Below, piece by piece: positions 24,301 through 33,300 of a DNA stretch of 64,000 bases; the first letter of the stretch is position 1; each line of letters begins with the position of its first letter. The notes below the pieces were generated by a model that was given only the letters and a program-made list of their open reading frames with translations, was not told the origin of the DNA and did no database searches. The DNA is from Mytilus edulis (Eukaryota; Mollusca; Bivalvia; Mytilida; Mytilidae), in the NCBI RefSeq assembly GCF_963676685.1, contig NC_092350.1:9467307-9531306 (forward strand). Reading direction: 5' to 3'. Made by a program: the position numbers and the translations under genes.

Positions 24301-27300
24301 TTGTCCATCCATTAGACAACTATTTTCATTCATATATTGCAAAGTGAATTCACCAAGAAACTTTATAAGTGACTGCTTGTTTTCACCTGAATTAAGAAAT
24401 TTTTTCCAGTCTGGAATGATTCTTCCTTCGATTACTTTTGGATTGAAAAATGACTTTGATCGACGTTCCCGTTCAGAGCTTTTAATGGAATTTTGAATGT
24501 CATATCTATCAAAAATGTCAGCAACCACTGAAGCATATTGAAAGCAAGCAACCTGATTGCGGACAAAATCTAAAGCCAATTCACCAAATGTTTTAAACCT
24601 TTTTGCATTGATAGATTGCAATAATGCCATGCCATCTCTTATATAGGTGGTTCGGGATATATCGAATATTGGAAGGATTTGACAGACTACTACATCCTGT
24701 TCCAGTATGTGAGCTAAATCTGCCTTGCAAGTCTTGCGCATTGTACCATCGTCATGGAACATGGATGTTGGGATTGGACCAATTGGATAGGACAGAACTT
24801 TTTCAACTGTTACATCCTCTCGACAATTTGCCAAAACCAAGGCACGCCTAAAAACTAACTCTGGGTTGATATGCACATTAACTGTGTCACCAGAACGACA
24901 CTTTAGTTTAGTTTTTTTCGTCATATCCTCGAAAGACTTTAGTTTAGATCTTGAGTAATAATTATTGTTTAGATCAAGGCTATGTATATCACGCCTTAAC
25001 ATATTGGCAGCGGTGTGTAAAATCTGTTGTTCACTTGTTGTATTTTTGGAACTTCCAATTTCCAAATCTAACTGTGCTATTTTGTGTTCAGATTTTAGCT
25101 GACTTGCAGCTTTGATTGTGTCACCGATAGATATAGAGCTGCTGAACATGATATCTGATTTACCCTGGCCTTGTTGTGGTTGTATGACAATTGAATCGCC
25201 GTAATAATTCATTAACCTATTTTTCAATTTATATGTTGTGTATTTGTCGGCATAGTCCTGTGGAAGCAAGAAACGAAATTTCTCAAGCAAGTTGGACATC
25301 ATAAAAGCCTTATGCTTTACCATCAGGTCTGAATTAATTTCTGATACCAACTTCACAAATGCAGTATCGTGGTCAGAAGATTCTGCTTTTACTTTTTGGG
25401 GTGTTTTCAGTAGATATTTAGTTATACAGGCCGAATGATAAAGGGCATTTTCAGTAAAATTTTCATGTAAAACCGTTGACTCAATTTCATGATCCGAATT
25501 AATTCTAGCTGCCTCAAGTATATTCTTTATTCTGTCTTCTGATTCCACTTTGTGCAATTTAGCATCTTTTTTGTAAGTTTTGTTCTTACAAAAAATACAG
25601 GAATACCACTCTGATCGAGTTATGATTCTAGATGTGCTTGCAGCAGGTGAAAAAATGCAAGCACCACCTATATTCTCCTCCGTTTCCATAAAATCTTGTT
25701 TATAACAAGATAGATTCTGCTTACTGGTGTAAGATTTACAACAAGATCTATGGTATTTAACATCCATATTTTCCGAAAAAAATTGTTTAATAGAAGACAA
25801 CTCTTCTACAATCTTCAAATAGATCTCATCTTTCCGTAGTTTAGTAGCTTCAATAAAACTAACTTTGCCCTTGTCAGTGAAAATATATAATTTTTCCGGG
25901 CTTTTAATCTGACAAATTATGCATTCCTGCCAATCTAAGGAAGATTTCCCTCTCTTTGCACTTGTTGGGGTAAGTTTTAAAGGACTACCGAACTGTGACA
26001 TTATCCGGAAAATTTTCACAACAGATCCGGAATAATTTTTAAGCGATTACTTAACACAATGTAAACAATGATAAAAAAAAAAACAATTTATTACCACTCA
26101 GCTGGGTATTAAAAATAACAAAAAACAATGAAATCAACAACAAAGCAAATATAAAACTAGTGTAAAGACAAATATAAACCCTAAAACTGATATTAATCAA
26201 ACAATTTCAATGTGAAATGCTAATCGACATTTGGCTTGTACAGTGATAGAACTGAACGGAGTGAGGATTAAACAAAATTAAACGTCCCGGACCGTAATTC
26301 CGGAATTAAATAAATGTGTAACAGATTGAGGTGTTCTATTCAAATTAAAAATTTCTTGTTAATCGAATAAGAAATGTTACAAACGAAAGTTGTTTTGTAT
26401 AAAGTAAATATCGAAGTGTATATTTATGCCAAATAAACACAAATGAAGTGTTTTATAATTATCCTGTTATTAACGGAAACCGGTGAAAATCGTGTTAATC
26501 ACAACTACTGAAGTAAAACGGGTTTTAAAATGTTAATGGTAAATGTTTTTAAAACAATTATTGGCTATTTTTATCGTCAGTGATATATTCTTACATTATC
26601 AATTTAAAAAATAGCCGTAATATTGTGATTCGTAATAATAATTAACATTTTAGTGTATCAGTGAATTTTTTTTATACACTACATAACGCTCTAAAAAGCC
26701 ATTTTTACGGAAATTCGACCATACGATTTTCTTACGGCATGTTTAAAATATACGTTTAACATGTATTCTTTCATTTAAAAAAAAAATCAGGTGTGTGTTC
26801 TTTGGGTGCATTAAACTCCTTAACTAAGCGTCTTTTCAGATTTCGCCGCTGCACTATATTAGACTACAAAGTTATTTTTTATTTTTTATTTAACTTTGAG
26901 TAAGATAATCTTCAAGTCTATGTTGATACATTTTTTTTCTGTTGTGTTTTTTTTAAATTAATTTTTAAATATTATACGGTTCATAATTTACGCCAATACT
27001 GTGAAACCAATCTGATGTGTTTTGTACATTATCACCAGTGTCATTTTATTGTATGTGTGTTGTGTGTATGTGATTACAATATGTACTTTATTACTGTTTT
27101 ACAATTAACTTATTTGCTCTCCGGTTTATGTTCTATCTGTTATATATACATAACCTATGGGAATAGATAATAATATTACTATACTATCTATGAATGTAAG
27201 GGGTTTATTTTCTAATAAAAAGAAAAGATTGGATGTCTTTGATTGGGCAAAGGGCAAACATGCTTCAATTATATGTTTTCAAGAATCACATAGCAGTAAA

Positions 27301-30300
27301 GATGCTGAAAAAATACAGGAAGAAGAATGGGGCAATACTTGCATTTTTTGTCATCATAACAATAGAAGCGCTGGAGTTAGTATCATGTTTAAAAAGGGTT
27401 TAGATTTTACTATTCATGACACTAAATTTGACCAGAATGGTCGTTATATTGTTATTGATATCACTTTATTTGAACAGAGATTGACTTTAGTATGTTTATA
27501 TGGATATAATACGGATGAACCATTATTGTTTGATGATATATTATATAAAATAGCATTGTATGCTAATACTAGTATTTTATTATGTGGTGATTGGAATGTT
27601 GTCCAGGACTGCAATTTAGATACATATAACATTTTACATAAAAGAAATCCCAAATCTCGTGAAAAGATTGAAGAAATTATTGAAAAATTAGAATTATTAG
27701 ATCCTTGGCGAACATGTCACCCTACTGACAGAAAATTTACTTGGCGTCAACCATCACCTATTAAACAAAGTCGACTAGACTATTTCTTAGTCACTGAGGA
27801 CATATATTCTCTTATGAAGAACACGAAGATTATACCCGGTTATAAGACAGATCATTCTGCCATTGTCTTTACTTTTTCTGCCAGTCTTGCTAAGCGGGGA
27901 AAGGGGTATTGGAAATTTAATTCACAACTTGTAAGAGATGTTGAGTATGTTGAGAAAATTAAGACATGTATAAAAGACACTATTTCTGAGTATTATCTTT
28001 CAGGTGACATTCAAAATTGTCTTGATGTTAAACTTACATGTAATGATCAATTATTTTTTGAAATCCTGAAGATGAAGATCAGGACTTTGTCCATTTCTTA
28101 TAGTATTGAAAAAAATAGAGAGGATAGAGAACATACATCTAAGCTTGAAAAAGAGGTTGAACAATTAGAAAATATTATGAATATGTCACCAAATGTTAAT
28201 GTTCAAGCTACTTTATATGGGAAGAAACTAGAACTAGAAAATAAAAGGGAACAAAAGATTGAAGGTTTACTCCTCAGATCAAGAGCAAACTGGCATGAAA
28301 AAGGAGAAAAATGCTCTGAATACTTTTGCAAATTAGAGAAGAGTAATTTCATTAAAAAGACAATGGCTGAATTGATTGATGACCAAGGTAAACATATTTC
28401 TGAACAGTCTAGCATTCTTTTTGAACAACAGAAATTTTATAAAACTCTGTATTCAAGCAGAAGATCTGACAGGGAAGACAACTCTTTTTATAACCATAAT
28501 GTTAAACTCACACAGGAACAAAGTGATCTGTGTGAGGGTAACTTGACATTTGATGAATGTGCTCTGGCACTGAAACATATGACAAATGGTAAGAGTCCTG
28601 GTTCCGATGGATTTACAGTTGATTTTTATAAATTTTTTTGGAGAGATCTCGGTCCATTTGTATATCGATCTTTATATTTTGGGTATGAGCATAGAAATTT
28701 TTCTAGTTTTCAATATCAGAGTGTCATTACTTGCCTTCCAAAAGATGGAAAAGATAGGAGATATATGAGTAATTGGCGACCCATCAGTTTACTGAATACT
28801 GACATTAAAATAGCTTCAGCAGCTATAGCTAACAGACTCAAACCAGTATTGCCATTTATTATAAGTGACACTCAGAACGGGTTTATTAAAGATAGGTTCA
28901 TTGGGGAAAACATTCGCTTATTATATGATCTTATGCACTATCTGGAAGAGCATAATATGACTGGTTTACTGTTACTTGTTGATTTTGAGAAAGCATTTGA
29001 TTCTGTTGAGTGGGATTTTCTAGTAAAAGCTCTAAAAAGCTTTAATTTCGGACCATCTATATGCAAGTGGTTTGAGACTCTCTATTCAGAAGCTAAAAGC
29101 TGTGTTATAAATAATGGTAATTTGTCAAGTTTCTTCAATCTTGAGCGAGGCTGTAGACAAGGTGACCCCCTATCCCCATATTTATTTATTATAGGTGTTG
29201 AATTATTAGCTCTAAAACTAAAATCTACATCTGACATCCATGGTATTCCTATTCACAACAAAGAATTATTGTTGAGCCAGTATGCTGATGACACATTTCT
29301 TGTTTTAGATGGAAAGGAAAAATCTTTAGAGGAGACTTTAAAATGTTTTGATTCTTTTAAAAGGGTCTCTGGGCTTAAAATGAATGCATCCAAGACCAAA
29401 GCTGTTTGGATTGGAACCAAAAAATATTCAGACCATATACTTTGTCCTAATTATAATCTTCAATGGACAAAGTCAAATTTCAAACTTTTAGGGATAGATT
29501 TTTCATTAGATTTACAAGCTATGTTAGATATAAATTTCACAAAGAAAATCAAGGAAATGTCATCAATACTTAAGGCTTGGGAACACAGAAAACTTACATT
29601 ACTTGGTAAAATTACTGTTGTAAAGACTCTGGCATTACCAAAGATAATTCATTTGCTCACAGCTTTACCAAATCTATCCCAGATTAAAATTAAAGAGTTA
29701 AATACTCTCTTTTATAACTTTATTTGGAATGGGAAATTAGAACGTATAAAACGCAATACACTAATTGGGGATTTTATGCAGGGAGGTTTGAACATGGTGC
29801 ATTTGTCATCTTTTAGTACATATCTAAAAATAAGCTGGGTCAGAAGACTTCTTTTAAATTTAGAGGGATCATGGCAGACATTATTACTGTCTGAATTAAC
29901 CAAATTTGGTGGTGACAGAGTCTTTTCTTTACAAAAAGAAAAACTGCTAGAAATTCATGGCTATGTTAAGAATCCTTTTTGGAAAGATGTTTTATTTTGC
30001 TTACATACTGCAAAGCCTTATACTAAGGCTTGTACAAATGATATATTATCGCTAGATATTTTAAATTTTGTGCCACTTTCAGATTACACTATTTATATGC
30101 AATGGAAGGACTTTGGTGTACAGTATATAAAAGACATTGTAAATGGTCAAAACAAAGACTTCTTTACATTTGAAAAGATTAGACATAAGATTCTTACAAA
30201 TAATTTTCTGAAATATTACAGTCTAATCTCCAATATTCCAAAATTTATTAAAGATCACATAAAAGAATATTGTGATTCTCAACAGATTGAAAATGTCAAC

Positions 30301-33300
30301 ATCTCTGATGCTTTTTGTACTCAGATTATTAATAATAAGAAACCAAAATTTGTGTATAAGAGTCTTATTGATCATATATTTCAACCTCCCCTTGAAAAAT
30401 TTCAGAAATGGGAGCAGTTGATAGACTCAGAAATTGAAAATTGGCAAAAATATTTTATGCTACTAAGGAAGTCTTGCAAAGATACCTATTTAAAAAGCTT
30501 TCAATACAAAATACTTCACCAAATAATTCCTACAAACTCTTTTTTGTACAAGATAAAGAAAAAAGATTCTAGTTCATGTACTTTTTGTAAACTTGATGAC
30601 GAAACTATTGTACATTTTTTCTATGATTGTCCAATAACATACCAATTTTGGTCATCATTATTACAGCAAATAAGATTGTATAGCAGGGATTTTGCCATCA
30701 GTAAAAAGCAGATATTCCTTGGTTTCTATTCAGAAAGCTTATTCATGAATCTTTTATTTTTAGTAGCAAAAAATTATATATATAAATGTAAGTTTAAGGA
30801 ACTTACTCCTAATATTTTTGGTTTTAAAAATAGAATAAAACAATATCAGTCATATGAATATTATATTGCAAAGAAAAATAATAATGTCGATGTATATGAA
30901 AAATTTTGGACCCCATTACAATATATATTTCCACCATAGAGTATGATATTAATCTGTGAGCAAATTTTTTGACTAGATTTTGTTTATTCTTTGATGCATA
31001 TACATTTGTAATTGTAAACAATAATTGTGTACATAATTAAGTAATGTATGTGTGTATGTAAGTAAGAATTGTATGTGTGTATGAGAGACTGAGAGAAAGT
31101 GAAAGTGAATGCAAGTGGTTCTCATTTCTTTTTTCTATTTACCTCTTTACATTGGTATTTCCTGATATTTATTTATATATTCATAAATTTCTACCATTTC
31201 CGTTTTTTTTTTTTTTTTTTTTTTTTTTGGCTTTCTTATTTCTTAATTACTTTCAGTGTGTTTTAAAGCTTATCTTATAGTTATTTATTTATTTATTTTT
31301 ATTTTATTTATTTATATTTTTTTCTTGTGAGGGAGGAGTTGAAATTTAATAAAATCATTTAAACATTTATTACTTTAAAAAAGGGAGGGAAGAGAGAAGA
31401 AAGAGAAAAAAGAAATGAAACTACTCTTGATTTATAATCTTTGTTTGATTCCTTAAAATCCAAAACTAAATAATATGTCATTTATGAAGAATTGTTTATT
31501 TTTTGTTTGTTAGACATTAGACATTTATGTCGAACCATCTTTATATTTGTTAGCATTTATAACTTACATGTATTTATACCGGTATATTATATATATATAT
31601 TTGGTGAATATTACTAACAACAACTAACTCCTGTATATATAAATATCATTACTAATGTTAACGAGGCCGGGATAAGGTACCGGTAATCGATGTTTTAAAC
31701 TAACAAATGTAAAGATTTCAATAAAATATGTAAACCTTAAAAAAAAATAAAAAAAAATAAAATAAAATGATGCTAGTACCCGATATAAGTGCATTGCATT
31801 GTCAGAAACAGCCCATATTTATGAAGCAGTAGCATTCTACTTTCCAATAAATAGCTGAAATGTTACATTCTCACACTTTTGTAAAAATGATATATTTTGG
31901 GGCCAAAAAGGGGTCTTACTGAACCTACTCCTTTACCACAGAGGCTGAAATATCTCCAGGCTGGTTTTACTCTTTCTGAATACTGGTAGCTATAATTTAT
32001 ACTAAAAGTTCTTTGTAACACTTGATAGTTATTTACTACTGTTTTTGTCTTCAAGCTGGTCAATATTTTAAATAAGTTTTAGATTTTCATTTTTTTTTGG
32101 CCTTGATCATCACTGAATTGATATTTATTGGTCAAATGTGCATCTGTTGCAGAACAATTGGTACCATTACTGTTACTCAAAGTTGTCAGACTTTGATTGT
32201 CTAAATGATCATGATGATATGTCAAATATAAATCCATCAAATTAAAAACATTTTTTCTTCTTATTTCTAGGAGGTATTTGATCCCCATGCTTGGGGCAAA
32301 GAATCTTTCTACGATCAATTAGGTAAGTTTTATCAGTTACTGGCATGAAAAAGAAAACAATATATCTGGATCTATTAGACTCACAATATTTTTGTCTAGC
32401 TTGACAGAGTCAACAATGTATTAGTTTGTGATTAGGTCTAATTTATAGTGAACCACAAGTGGTAGGTCAATCATATTTGGAATGCAGTTGTCTCTAATTT
32501 TGCTAAGTTAAAATGTATTAGTTTGTGATTAGGACCGTCCCAGGGGAACCATTAGTGATAGGCCAATATTAATTGTTATTCAGTTGTATACGCATTGGCA
32601 CATCTCATTGCCCCCATCCCCTCAGTAAAGGTCTATTGACTAAGAATCTTTTGCTTAGTTTACATGTATTAGTTTGTCATTAGATCAGTTTAAGATGAAC
32701 TGCTAATGTAAAGTAAATGATGTTTGGTATTAAAATTTATCAGCATTTGCAAGTATGGTTTCCATGGAGATTATATAGCCCCACCCTCTCTTCATAGTTC
32801 ATTGACTTTGAAACTTTTACATAGTTTACAAGTCAATGTTTGTGCTTAAGCTTGTTTAAAGGGAACAACTTATTACAAGTCAATGCTTTTTGGTATGCAG
32901 TTGTATTAGCATTGGCACATCTCATTTCCATGGAGATTAATTAGCCATGTACCTGTCATGGTTCATTGACTTTGATTTTTTTCCTAACTTATGTAACATG
33001 TTTATAAGTATTGTTATTTTAACTTCTGCATTTGCATAATCAAAATTACAAAAAAAAGCAAGATATATCTCTGTGATAACAGTTTATCGTTTTACATTTT
33101 TTGAAAACATCTTTTATGACAAAACTCAAGGTGACATGGTTTCAGAATCTGTTACCAATTTATGCAGTTTTAACGTTTACTTTGTGAAGTTTACCTTAGT
33201 TTATGTGTAATTTTCACAACATATATATTATTCGGCAATGGTTTAAACAGCTACTTGAAAGAAACTGCCAAAGATTTATATATATAGAAAAATATTACAA

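Larger units (their letters stand above)
20798..26851 (-). mobile_element. 6.05-kb TIR transposon encoding a FEN1/XPG-like nuclease; superfamily unassigned
   Basis: The left end starts CAGCGGTAGAATC. The right end, reverse-complemented, starts CAGCGGCGAAATC. Imperfect TIRs continue for about 150-170 bp, sharing 'tttaatgcaccca', 'gaacacac' and 'atgccgtaag'. The flanks are near-identical: CACTATTAGAC at 20787-20797 and CACTATATTAGAC at 26852-26864, consistent with a target duplication whose exact length is unclear. Contents: a minus-strand ORF of 898 aa (23323-26019), a 231-bp inverted duplication of its 3' end, and a 353-bp hammerhead array (21528-22995). No DDE transposase was recognised, so the nuclease-like protein could be the mobilising enzyme or a passenger. 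Confidence 0.65.
19305..31765 (+). mobile_element. L1/Tx1-like LINE, 12.5 kb including a nested 6-kb transposon
   Basis: A perfect 16-bp direct repeat, AATGATGCTAGTACCC, flanks the insertion (19289-19304 and 31766-31781). The 3' end is an A-rich tail of the (TAAAAAAA)n type at about 31739-31765. ORF1 (19559-20507, one frameshift) and ORF2 (27157-30939, intact) have the same orientation as SAP30BP. The 20798-26851 transposon lies between them. Without it the inter-ORF spacer is about 0.6 kb. The exact target duplication, poly(A) tail and open ORF2 point to a fairly recent, possibly full-length insertion. Confidence 0.9.
18873..31934. mobile_element. Old TIR element in intron 6, split by the LINE
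   Basis: AAAGGAGTAGGTCCAGTAAG at 18873 is matched by the reverse complement of 31915-31934 (AAAGGAGTAGGTTCAGTAAG). Similarity continues inward ('ttttggcctcaaa' against 'ttttggccccaaa'). Without the LINE and one target copy the element is about 585 bp, made of 18873-19304 and 31782-31934. No ORF. Its own target duplication is unclear. Confidence 0.75.

Noticed and set aside
20798..26851. Assignment of the nested transposon to Kolobok or piggyBac
   Set aside because: Flanks are not TTAA and the protein shows no THAP finger or DDE/DDD pattern that I can see.
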